From: Verrucomicrobiota bacterium
Lineage (GTDB): Bacteria; Verrucomicrobiota; Verrucomicrobiia; Methylacidiphilales; Verrucolacustridaceae
NCBI GenBank assembly: GCA_016876055.1
Contig: VHDM01000026.1
Span: forward strand, 1-14,993
Length of the DNA stretch: 14,993 nt
Reading direction: 5' to 3'
Shown here: positions 1 to 5,997 of the stretch, piece by piece
Position numbering within the stretch: position 1 is the stretch's first letter
How the letters are laid out: every line of letters begins with the position of its first letter
Notes under the pieces: generated by a model
Seen by the model: the letters and a program-made list of their open reading frames with translations, nothing else
Told to the model about the DNA's origin: nothing
The model's database searches: none
Position numbers and translations under genes: made by a program

Positions 1-8
1 TTCTGTAG

Positions 9-28
9 GGACGCAGGCCCCTGCGTCC
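9..28. repeat. perfect 9-bp palindrome, possible intergenic repeat unit
   Basis: The left arm at 9-17 (GGACGCAGG) is exactly complementary to the right arm at 20-28 (CCTGCGTCC), with only two C residues between them, so a real hairpin would open to an 8-bp stem. Neither strand has a T-run after the stem, which argues against a classical intrinsic terminator. It lies about 45 bp upstream of tRNA-Gln at the window edge. Small GC-rich palindromes of this kind are often dispersed REP-like elements, but I see only one copy here, so repeat status is inference. Confidence 0.5.
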
Positions 29-73
29 AAAACATTCTCGAAATCATATCCAAATCGCTTAAACTGAAACTCT

Positions 74-145
74 TGCCGGCTGGTGCAATGGTAGCACTCC
101 AGACTTTGGATCTGGCTGTTCCTGGTTCGAGTCCAGGGCCGGCAG
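74..145 (+). tRNA. tRNA-Gln (anticodon TTG)
   Basis: A full cloverleaf can be paired by eye. The acceptor stem is TGCCGGC (74-80) with GCCGGCA (138-144). The D stem is GTGC (83-86) with GCAC (94-97). The anticodon stem is CCAGA (99-103) with TCTGG (111-115), enclosing loop CTTTGGA with anticodon TTG at 106-108. The T stem is CCTGG (121-125) with CCAGG (133-137), enclosing TTCGAGT. The discriminator base is G145, as is usual for bacterial tRNA-Gln. The CCA end is not encoded. I see no convincing promoter in the 73 bases before it. The sequence just downstream repeats part of the 5' acceptor strand and can pair with the tRNA 3' end. Confidence 0.97.
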
Positions 146-159
146 CAATTTTCTGCCGG
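139..159 (+). other. hairpin joining tRNA-Gln 3' end to downstream sequence
   Basis: CCGGCAG at 139-145 (the 3' acceptor strand and discriminator of tRNA-Gln) is exactly complementary to CTGCCGG at 153-159, leaving a 7-nt loop CAATTTT. The downstream arm contains the same TGCCGG as the tRNA 5' acceptor strand (74-79), so the two compete for the same partner. It could act in transcript ending or 3' processing, or it could be a remnant of a tRNA-end duplication. Only the base pairing is seen; the role is inference. Confidence 0.45.
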
Positions 160-217
160 TCGGCCCCTTTCGGATAACCGGGGCTGCGTTCCTCCTGCCT
201 AATCCTTCCACCTTCCA

Positions 218-829
218 CTAGCTGATTCTCGGATCCTTGGGCCACGGGATTCTTTGCGTGGCGAGATCCCTCACCACCTCCGGCAACAGCCGATGCTCCG
301 CGTGCTGGATTCTCGCGTGCAAAGACTCAGCCGTGTCGCCCGGCTGCACATTCACTTTGGCCTGACGAATCACCGCCCCGCCATCCACCGTCTCGTTCAC
401 CCAGTGCACCGTGCATCCCGTCTGCGTCACTCTGGCCTTCAACGCCTGTTCCCAGGCCTTCAGACCCGGAAAAGACGGCAACAACGACGGGTGGATGTTG
501 ATGATCCTTCCGCCAAATCCGTCCAACAGGGGCTTTTTTAGGACCCGCAGATAACCCGCCAACACCACCAGTTCGGTGCCAGCTTTTGCCAGCGTCCCCG
601 CCAACTCCTCTTCAATTTCCGGCTCCAGCTTCGTGCGAAAAGCACTCTTCGGGCAGGCGTAGACGGGCAGTTTCCTCTCCCGGGCGTGGGCCAAAATCTT
701 TGCCTCCGCTTGATCGCCTGCCACCAGGACGATCTCGGCGGGAATCAGCTCCGAACGAATCGCCTCGGCCAAAGCCACAAAATTGCTCCCCTGGCCGGAG
801 CCGAGTACCCCCAGCCTGAGAGGCTTCAC
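218..829 (-). CDS. purN: phosphoribosylglycinamide formyltransferase (GAR transformylase)
   Basis: PurN transfers a formyl group from 10-formyltetrahydrofolate to glycinamide ribonucleotide, the third step of purine synthesis, in the cytoplasm. The 203-residue product has the family's glycine-rich start GSGQGSN (10-16), the N-x-H and HPSLLP block (N111, H113) and the later D149 in a VDGGAV context. These correspond to the catalytic Asn/His/Asp of the family. The reading frame stays open upstream to 1042, but those 71 residues are Gly/Arg-rich and overlap rfaE2. I therefore start at GTG 829, which overlaps the rfaE2 stop in GTGA and places the conserved core at the N-terminus. The length is normal for the family. 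It is probably translationally coupled to rfaE2. Confidence 0.95.
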   Translation of the reverse strand: MKPLRLGVLGSGQGSNFVALAEAIRSELIPAEIVLVAGDQAEAKILAHARERKLPVYACPKSAFRTKLEPEIEEELAGTLAKAGTELVVLAGYLRVLKKPLLDGFGGRIINIHPSLLPSFPGLKAWEQALKARVTQTGCTVHWVNETVDGGAVIRQAKVNVQPGDTAESLHARIQHAEHRLLPEVVRDLATQRIPWPKDPRIS

Positions 830-1299
830 GTTTTGACTTTGGCCAAAACCGCCGAGGTCGATTTCCCTGGCGTCAGCTTCAACACTTTGACCTGCCCGCC
901 GGCTTTTTTCACGGCGGCCTGCTCGTCCGCATCCAGATCCTCCGCGCGGTAATCTCCCCCTTTCACGTAAAGGTCCGGCTGGGCTGCCTCGAGAAACCGC
1001 GTGGCCCGTTTTTCCGGAAACACCACCACCGCATCCACGCAACCGAGCGCGGCCAGCACCTCCGCCCGGTCCGCCTCCGGATTCACCGGACGCCCGGCGC
1101 CTTTCAGCTCCCGCACGCTGTCATCCCCGTTGAGCCCCACCAACAAAGTGTCCCCCAAGGCCCGGGCCTCCTGCAGAAAACGGACGTGTCCCACATGCAA
1201 AAGATCAAAACACCCGTTCGTCACCACCACGCGTCGACCGGCGGACTTTTCACCCCGCCGCCAATCCCCCAAAGCTTTTACGGAAAGCACCCGGCCCAT
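826..1299 (-). CDS. rfaE2: D-glycero-beta-D-manno-heptose 1-phosphate adenylyltransferase
   Basis: This enzyme makes ADP-heptose from heptose 1-phosphate and ATP for the LPS inner core. The protein is a stand-alone nucleotidyltransferase domain of about 157 residues. It has the cytidylyltransferase-type signature TNGCFDLLHVGH (HxGH at about residues 35-38), a KGGDY segment and an end of the STSAVLAKV type, as in the C-terminal half of HldE. The kinase half (RfaE1) is not in this window, so the two functions are split. An in-frame GTG sits one codon before the ATG at 1299; neither has a good SD at normal spacing, and I prefer the ATG. Its stop overlaps the purN start. Heptose synthesis supports an LPS-bearing cell envelope. 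Confidence 0.92.
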   Translation of the reverse strand: MGRVLSVKALGDWRRGEKSAGRRVVVTNGCFDLLHVGHVRFLQEARALGDTLLVGLNGDDSVRELKGAGRPVNPEADRAEVLAALGCVDAVVVFPEKRATRFLEAAQPDLYVKGGDYRAEDLDADEQAAVKKAGGQVKVLKLTPGKSTSAVLAKVKT

Positions 1300-1365
1300 C
1301 ACACGGCATCTTGACCCGCCCTCCTACGCTCGCAACATCAATATGGACAATGCCCCTCTGCTTTT

Positions 1366-1638
1366 ATGGATTTTGACTGGACCCTCTACTCCACCCCGGA
1401 AATTTCCCCCGCCGAGGTCCAGGAAAGCTTCGAGGATCCCTTTTGCCTCCGCATCCTCCCCGGGGGCGGACCGCTCGCGGAGCACTCCCGCTTTCTCTGC
1501 CTCGGCAAGGGCCTTTCCGGAAAACCCATTTTCTCCGTCTACAGCTCGGACGGCCGGAAAATGCGCCCGATTGTTTCTCGCCTGATGTCCGAACCCGAAT
1601 CTTACTTTTACGAGCGAAAAGCCAAGGAGACCCTTTGA
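1366..1638 (+). CDS. BrnT-like (DUF497) toxin, N-terminally shortened
   Basis: A 90-residue product resembling BrnT ribonuclease toxins of type II toxin-antitoxin systems. It keeps the opening FDW, the FEDP step (about 22-25), a core matching the strand that begins RF-L-LGKG (about 42-49), and a KMRPIVSR block matching the family's IRIISAR. It lacks the N-terminal helix with the Lys/Asn/Lys-His pattern that normally follows the opening Trp, so toxicity is uncertain. No clear SD precedes the ATG. The gene order, toxin first and antitoxin second with overlapping codons, is that of brnT-brnA operons. It diverges from rfaE2 across about 66 bp. Family assignment is from remembered motifs; a degenerate or repurposed BrnT is possible. 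Confidence 0.72.
   Translation: MDFDWTLYSTPEISPAEVQESFEDPFCLRILPGGGPLAEHSRFLCLGKGLSGKPIFSVYSSDGRKMRPIVSRLMSEPESYFYERKAKETL
1624..1629 (+). promoter_or_regulatory. ribosome binding site deciding the antitoxin TTG start
   Basis: AAGGAG lies inside the last codons of the toxin gene and ends 5 nt before TTG 1635. It is one of the best SD matches in the window. It supports a TTG start overlapping the toxin stop (TTGA) rather than a start further upstream in the same open frame. Confidence 0.8.
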
Positions 1639-1916
1639 GCCCGCTTGCCATCATCCACAAGTGGGAGGAGATCCCCTTTTTTCCAAATCCCAAAGACGAG
1701 GCTGCTTTTTGGAAGGAACACCAACTCGATCCCGCTTTGGTCGCTGCTTCCCTCTCGCGCAGTGAAGGCCAGGAATCCACCACCATCACCTTGCGCATGG
1801 ATCCCCGGATGCTCAGCCGGCTCAAACGGATCGCCGCCCGCCGCTACCTCAATTATCAGTCGATGATGAAACAGTGGGTTGCGGAACGCCTCGAAAAGGA
1901 ACTGCCGGGGAACTAG
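1635..1916 (+). CDS. CopG-type ribbon-helix-helix antitoxin partner
   Basis: A 93-residue product and likely antitoxin of the preceding BrnT-like gene. The N-terminal part (about 10-30) carries IPFFPNPKDEAAFWKEH, typical of CopG antitoxins of the PF12441 type, where it is thought to contact the toxin. The C-terminal part begins with TTITLRMDP (a beta strand) and continues with two helices ending in QSMMKQWVAERL, a ribbon-helix-helix DNA-binding fold. Such proteins usually repress their own operon. The frame is open back to 1443, but that stretch is a shadow of the toxin; TTG 1635 has AAGGAG 5 nt upstream and overlaps the toxin stop. Its TAG shares three bases with the stop of the opposing gene. 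Confidence 0.78.
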   Translation: MSPLAIIHKWEEIPFFPNPKDEAAFWKEHQLDPALVAASLSRSEGQESTTITLRMDPRMLSRLKRIAARRYLNYQSMMKQWVAERLEKELPGN

Positions 1917-2452
1917 CCTTCCTCCCCGATCTTCCCCAGCTCATCCTTGATGCGGGCGGCCTCCTCGAATTGTTCCTTTTTCACAGCCACGGCCAGATCG
2001 TCCTGAAGCCGCTTTTTCCGAAGCTTGCGGAAACTTTTCGGGATCTTGCCTGCGTGACGCGTCCCTTTTTGACAATCATTGAGCACGTCCTGCAACAATT
2101 CCCCAAAAATGCCGTAGCACTCCCCGCAACCCAACCGGCCGGTCTTGCGCACATCCTCGGAGGTGAATCCACAGCTGGGACACCGGTTGGACGCCGCCGG
2201 GGTCGGCGCGGGAATCAAGAGGCTCTTGGCGGAAATCTCCTTGATCTCGTTTTCCACTGCCGCCGCCGGGTCCTCCTTGCCCTTGCTGGCCGCCACCTTG
2301 GAGACCGCCGCCCAGATATCGAAATCCACCAGATCCTTTTGCGCAAGCTGCGGGATGCACTTTTCACAAACATGCACGTCGATCGACTTTCCGTTCACCA
2401 GCTTGCTCAGGTGACACGTCGCCTGGTTGCCCGGGCAAAAGGTGCACTCCAT
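1913..2452 (-). CDS. McsA-like zinc-finger and UVR-motif protein
   Basis: A 179-residue protein with two Cys-pair zinc modules: C3/C6 with C29/C32, then C91/C94 with C109/C112. An HAGKIP segment follows (about 133-138), and a C-terminal UvrB/UvrC-type coiled motif lies at about 148-177. This layout matches McsA, the activator of the protein-arginine kinase McsB in Firmicutes, with relatives in Chlamydiae and other PVC bacteria. No mcsB kinase or clpC is next to it here, so the partner is unknown. Its start is only 14 bp from the divergent methyltransferase start and has no clear SD. Its stop overlaps the antitoxin stop. McsA-like is a family call, not proof of arginine phosphorylation. Confidence 0.85.
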   Translation of the reverse strand: MECTFCPGNQATCHLSKLVNGKSIDVHVCEKCIPQLAQKDLVDFDIWAAVSKVAASKGKEDPAAAVENEIKEISAKSLLIPAPTPAASNRCPSCGFTSEDVRKTGRLGCGECYGIFGELLQDVLNDCQKGTRHAGKIPKSFRKLRKKRLQDDLAVAVKKEQFEEAARIKDELGKIGEEG

Positions 2453-2466
2453 AAAGGGATATAACC

Positions 2467-3381
2467 ATGCTTCCGCCCTTTCGCAAATCGTCCGCGGCGC
2501 CTACCTGGATTTCCGCAACCCTCTGGGAAAAACTCGAAGCCGCCGGCACCGATGCCTTCCTCGCCGCCCATTCCCCCCGCTTGCGCTTGGAACGCTGGGG
2601 CTCGACGCTGCGCGCGTGCGCCCTCCGGCCGGCACTCCCCGATGGCAACGAAGCCCTGCTGGAGCCCCCCGCCACCTTGGGATGGCAAGCGGAACGGATG
2701 ATCTGGCAAACCGAAGGGGAACGGACCGCCCGCCACCTCCGGGGGGAAGGTTGGACCACGGAAGTACAGGAAGGTAACCTGCGCTTCGGCATCGACCTCA
2801 CTCCCGGAACCGCCCCCGGACTTTTTCCGGACCAGCGGGAGAACCGGAATTTTCTCCGTTCCCGGCGTCCCACCTCGTTGCTGAATCTTTTTGCCCATAC
2901 CTGCGCCTTCGGTGTCCTGGCCGCCGCCGAGGGCGCCACCTCGCTGAACATCGATAACTCCGCCCGGGCCCTCGCCCGGGGCCGCGAAAACTACCGGCGA
3001 AACCACCTGCTGGGGACGCAGCCCCGCTTCTGGAAGGAGGACGTCCGCCAAGCCCTGCCCCGCCTGCAACGGCGGGGCGAGACCTTCTCCGCCATCATCC
3101 TGGATCCCCCCACCTTTGCCCACGGCGGGCGCGGGCGGTCTTTTCGGATCGAACGGGAATTGGCACCGATGATCGCCGCGTGCCTCCGCTTGCTCGCTCC
3201 GGGGGGCAGCCTGCTGGTTTCCGTCAACGAAGCCCGCGCCCGGCGGGGGGAACTCGAACGGACGGCCCGGTTCGCCCTTTCCGCGGAAAAGATCCGTGCC
3301 CGGCTGGAACCTTCCCGCCGGCCCATCGAGGTCCCGGAAACCCGCATGCCGGCCGGGATCTGGATCCTTCGGGAGGATTGA
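2467..3381 (+). CDS. class I SAM-dependent methyltransferase, RlmI/RlmK family
   Basis: A 304-residue protein, probably an rRNA methyltransferase. The middle holds GLFPDQRENR (118-127), close to the G-F-DQR-NR segment that defines the RlmI/RlmK-like group. It is followed by the SAM-binding motif I LNLFAHTCAFGVLAAAEGA (139-157), an NID acidic loop (about 161-163) and the catalytic-region motif ILDPPTF (211-217). The N-terminal PUA RNA-binding domain of E. coli RlmI is not evident, although about 100 less familiar residues come first. AAGGGA sits about 8 nt before the ATG as a modest SD. The exact RNA target cannot be read from sequence. It may be transcribed with the membrane protein that follows. 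Confidence 0.85.
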   Translation: MLPPFRKSSAAPTWISATLWEKLEAAGTDAFLAAHSPRLRLERWGSTLRACALRPALPDGNEALLEPPATLGWQAERMIWQTEGERTARHLRGEGWTTEVQEGNLRFGIDLTPGTAPGLFPDQRENRNFLRSRRPTSLLNLFAHTCAFGVLAAAEGATSLNIDNSARALARGRENYRRNHLLGTQPRFWKEDVRQALPRLQRRGETFSAIILDPPTFAHGGRGRSFRIERELAPMIAACLRLLAPGGSLLVSVNEARARRGELERTARFALSAEKIRARLEPSRRPIEVPETRMPAGIWILRED

Positions 3382-3413
3382 CACTCCGCCGTGCGTGTCG
3401 AATTTCAAAGCGA

Positions 3414-3956
3414 GTGAACGGCCTTCCCTCCCTCGTCTCCACGGCCCTGAATTTATTTCGTGAATTTATCCCCGGCACCCCGGATGCCGCCCGCTTCTGG
3501 TTGGAGGCCGGCTCCGCCGCGCTCGCTCTTTTGATCGTTCTCAGCCTTCTGCTCCGCTTTTTCGGATCGGAGAACAGCCGCCCGGCTTTGGTTTTGCTGG
3601 CCGGAACGCTCGGGGTGCTCCTCCTGGCCGCCGGGGCGGCCGCCGTGGAACTTTACATCCTCCCCGTATTGCCTCCGGCCGTGCTGGGTGCGGTGGACTC
3701 CCTCTCCGGATGGGTGGCTGCCCGGTGCCACCGGCCCGCTTGGCCGGCCCGCACCGTGCTTCTGGTGCTGGGATTGGCCGGCAGCCTGCTTTTCCTGGTC
3801 TCTCCTTTGACGCGCCTGACCTTCAAGGTGCCGGGTTTCCTCGCCTTGGTTGCCTGGCTGGCCGCCCTTACCACCGCCTGGACCGTCCCTGCGGTCCTTC
3901 GGACCAGTCTTTTCCCTCCAAACGAAATTCTCTCCCCGCCCGCCCAGGATTCTTGA
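3414..3956 (+). CDS. four-helix integral membrane protein, unknown function
   Basis: I do not recognise this family. The 180-residue product has four clear hydrophobic segments at about 30-50, 57-87, 112-131 and 139-163. The loop between helices 2 and 3 (about 88-111) contains a Cys and a His (AARCHRPAWP). The start is uncertain. GTG 3414 gives a compact protein. A TTG at 3378 overlapping the methyltransferase stop (TTGA) is in frame, but its GGAGG is only one base away, too close to work well. It lies 32 bp after the methyltransferase on the same strand and converges on the acyltransferase. The 59-bp gap between them shows only a weak GGCTG/CAGCC hairpin with no T-run. Confidence 0.7.
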   Translation: MNGLPSLVSTALNLFREFIPGTPDAARFWLEAGSAALALLIVLSLLLRFFGSENSRPALVLLAGTLGVLLLAAGAAAVELYILPVLPPAVLGAVDSLSGWVAARCHRPAWPARTVLLVLGLAGSLLFLVSPLTRLTFKVPGFLALVAWLAALTTAWTVPAVLRTSLFPPNEILSPPAQDS

Positions 3957-4015
3957 GGCTGGATCTTGGGTTTCAGCCCATCCCCAATCAAACATCCAAA
4001 ATCCGCACCGGCCGC

Positions 4016-4657
4016 CTACTCCCCCAGGGCTCGCTCCAGTTCCGCCCGCACCCGGCCCAGTTCCGAAGATTCCAGACTTTTTGGCGCCGCCACCGCCGGA
4101 CCGAGGATTACCCGGCAGATCGCACCAGGCTGCGGAATCTGAAATCGGTCCCACGAGGGCAGTTCCCAATGGCGGCTGTAGCGAGCCGTCACCGGATAAA
4201 TGGGTCGGCCGCTGTTGGCCGCCAGCCCCAACACCCCATCCTGCACCTTGGCCCGAGGTCCACGCGGCCCGTCCGGGGTGATGCCGATATCCCGGGCCTG
4301 CGGCCGTTGCAACTCCCGCAGGACTTCCCTGAGCGCATCGCTTCCCCCGCGTGAACTGGACCCGCGCGCCCCGTCGATCCCAAATCGGTTCATGATCCGG
4401 GTGATGAACTCGCCGTCCCGGCTCCGGCTCACCATCATCAACATTCTCCTTCCCGGACAAAACCTTTCGTAAAGGTAAGGCATCATCAGGATCCGGTTGT
4501 GCCAGAAAGCCCAGATCCGCGGTAGGCCGGGATCCCGCGCCAGGATGCCTTGCGGATCTTCCAAGCGGATCTGCAAGGTCAGGGCCAGCAGCCGGATCGT
4601 CCCGGCGATGAGCGGAGGCGTGCTCTCCGCCAAAATTTGTTTCAGGGCTTTCCTCAT
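4016..4657 (-). CDS. DUF374 lysophospholipid/lipid A-type acyltransferase
   Basis: A 213-residue membrane-associated acyltransferase of the DUF374 group in the LPLAT superfamily. The motifs run in order: WAFWHNRILMMP (about 49-60, with the candidate catalytic His53), VSRSRDGEFI (76-85), GSSSRGGSDALREVLR (about 99-114) and TPDGPRGPR (127-135). Members are often found with lipid A or phospholipid genes, but the acyl acceptor is not known from sequence. A longer frame begins at 4699 inside the transporter gene; I prefer ATG 4657, which overlaps the transporter stop in ATGA. It ends the ten-gene minus-strand run and converges on the four-helix membrane protein. Confidence 0.88.
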   Translation of the reverse strand: MRKALKQILAESTPPLIAGTIRLLALTLQIRLEDPQGILARDPGLPRIWAFWHNRILMMPYLYERFCPGRRMLMMVSRSRDGEFITRIMNRFGIDGARGSSSRGGSDALREVLRELQRPQARDIGITPDGPRGPRAKVQDGVLGLAANSGRPIYPVTARYSRHWELPSWDRFQIPQPGAICRVILGPAVAAPKSLESSELGRVRAELERALGE

Positions 4658-5997
4658 GCGAAGGGTCTCCGGTTCCACCACCGGGTGATGGAACGCCACG
4701 GTGTTTCCCGGACCAGCTCGCGGATCAACTCCTCCGTGGAGGCCGCCCGCTCCTCATGGATCCGGGCCAACAGCATCAACGAGGGAATCATGATCAGGGC
4801 AATCCCCGCGTAGAGAATCACAAATCCGTTCAGCTGGATCTCCGTGCCGATCTGAAATTTGGCCAGCGCGTCGGTCAGCAGCCCCCAACCCAGCGGAGCC
4901 AGCCCGGCCACGAGGCTTCCCGCCACGCTGAACAGGGCGAAAAAGTGGCTCCTCCCCATGACCGGAATTATCCCCATAAGAAGCCGAAGGTGCGCGCTGC
5001 TGTAGAGGGCCAAGCCGATGCCGGCGGTGGTCTGTTGCAGGGCAAACGTTCCCCATGTGAACGGCAGCAGATGCGCCGCCACCGCCCCCCAACCCAGCCA
5101 GTGGATACCCATCACCACCATGCAGAGCCCCAGCACGGGCCGGCTGCCCAAGCGGTCCAACCACCGCCCCGCCCGCAGGGAGGTCAGCACAAAGACCGTG
5201 CCCCACATCAGATGCAGCACCAGGAACAGGGAGTCGGAGCAGTGGAACTGGTCGCGCGCGAAAGGAACAAAGAACAGACCTCCGCCGGACATGGCCAACA
5301 TCACCACGGCATGGAAGAGGAGCAGTTGCCGGAATGGCGGATGGCCCAACATCGCCTTCCACGGGATCTCCTCCGCCCGGGCAGTTCCTTGCGTCGGCGC
5401 GTCCGGAATCTTTCTTAAGTAAAAAAGGGAGGCGACCGCCAGAACTAGGCTGGCTCCAAAGAGCAGACCGAAGGCCGAGGGCTGGTCGGTCAAACTCAGA
5501 TACCAGGCCGTCCCCGCCACCGTCAGCAGGAGCGCCGCTTGGGAGGCCGCCTGGTCGAGCGCGAGAAATCTCCCCCGCACCGGCTCGGGCACGATCGCGC
5601 TGATCCAGGGCAGATACCCACTTAGCGAAATGCCCCGGATGAGGTTGAACAAAAAAAGCAAAAAGAGCATCAGGGCCTGCCGGGAAAAATCGTCGATCGG
5701 CCCTGGCAAAACGGCCACCAGCACCACCCCGGCGATCAGGATGCTGCGGGAGGTCCAGCCCCGGAGCACAAAGTTCCGGTAGCCCACCTTCTCGACAAAA
5801 CGGGCCGCCGGAATCTGGAAGACGTTGAGCAGGGCGGCCAGACAGGCCAACACCCCCAGCACCGTGGCCGTAGCACCCAGTTTTTTGAAATAGAGCATCA
5901 TCGGCAGCCCCATCACCAGGTAGAACGAACTGGTGTTGAAGACCTGAAACAGGAACGCGTTGAGGAGGGGCCCGCGTACGAGCCCGCCTTCTTTCAT
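4654..5997 (-). CDS. major facilitator superfamily transporter
   Basis: A 447-residue polytopic inner-membrane protein with about 10-12 hydrophobic segments in two halves joined by a charged linker (about residues 205-220). Loop signatures of the MFS type are visible: an RFVEKVGYR segment in the first half (about 66-74), PEPVRGRFLALD (about 136-147) and AGRWLDRLGSRP (about 275-286) in the second half. The substrate cannot be read. It is joined at both ends by ATGA overlaps, to lysS upstream and to the acyltransferase downstream, so its expression is probably coupled to both. A transporter next to an acyltransferase recalls LplT-Aas lysophospholipid recycling. That is a hypothesis from context, as I do not see a close LplT match. 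Confidence 0.9.
   Translation of the reverse strand: MKEGGLVRGPLLNAFLFQVFNTSSFYLVMGLPMMLYFKKLGATATVLGVLACLAALLNVFQIPAARFVEKVGYRNFVLRGWTSRSILIAGVVLVAVLPGPIDDFSRQALMLFLLFLFNLIRGISLSGYLPWISAIVPEPVRGRFLALDQAASQAALLLTVAGTAWYLSLTDQPSAFGLLFGASLVLAVASLFYLRKIPDAPTQGTARAEEIPWKAMLGHPPFRQLLLFHAVVMLAMSGGGLFFVPFARDQFHCSDSLFLVLHLMWGTVFVLTSLRAGRWLDRLGSRPVLGLCMVVMGIHWLGWGAVAAHLLPFTWGTFALQQTTAGIGLALYSSAHLRLLMGIIPVMGRSHFFALFSVAGSLVAGLAPLGWGLLTDALAKFQIGTEIQLNGFVILYAGIALIMIPSLMLLARIHEERAASTEELIRELVRETPWRSITRWWNRRPFA

Noticed and set aside
9..28. Edge palindrome as an intrinsic terminator
   Set aside because: No T-run follows on either strand, and the 2-base centre is atypical; recorded as a possible repeat instead.
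830..1042. 71-residue N-terminal extension of purN
   Set aside because: It lies wholly inside rfaE2 and is Gly/Arg-rich without similarity to PurN. GTG 829 overlapping the rfaE2 stop gives a normal protein.
1311..1344. TTGACC plus an AT-rich box as the toxin promoter
   Set aside because: No -10 match lies at 16-18 bp spacing; the better boxes are 20-22 bp away.
1443..1634. Upstream extension of the antitoxin frame
   Set aside because: A shadow of the toxin gene. AAGGAG and the TTGA overlap identify the start at 1635.
3957..3978. GGCTG/CAGCC hairpin between convergent genes as a terminator
   Set aside because: Only a 5-bp stem with a 12-nt loop and no T-run on either strand; too weak to call.
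4658..4699. 14-residue longer start for the acyltransferase
   Set aside because: It overlaps the transporter C-terminus. ATG 4657 makes a standard ATGA overlap and keeps all motifs.
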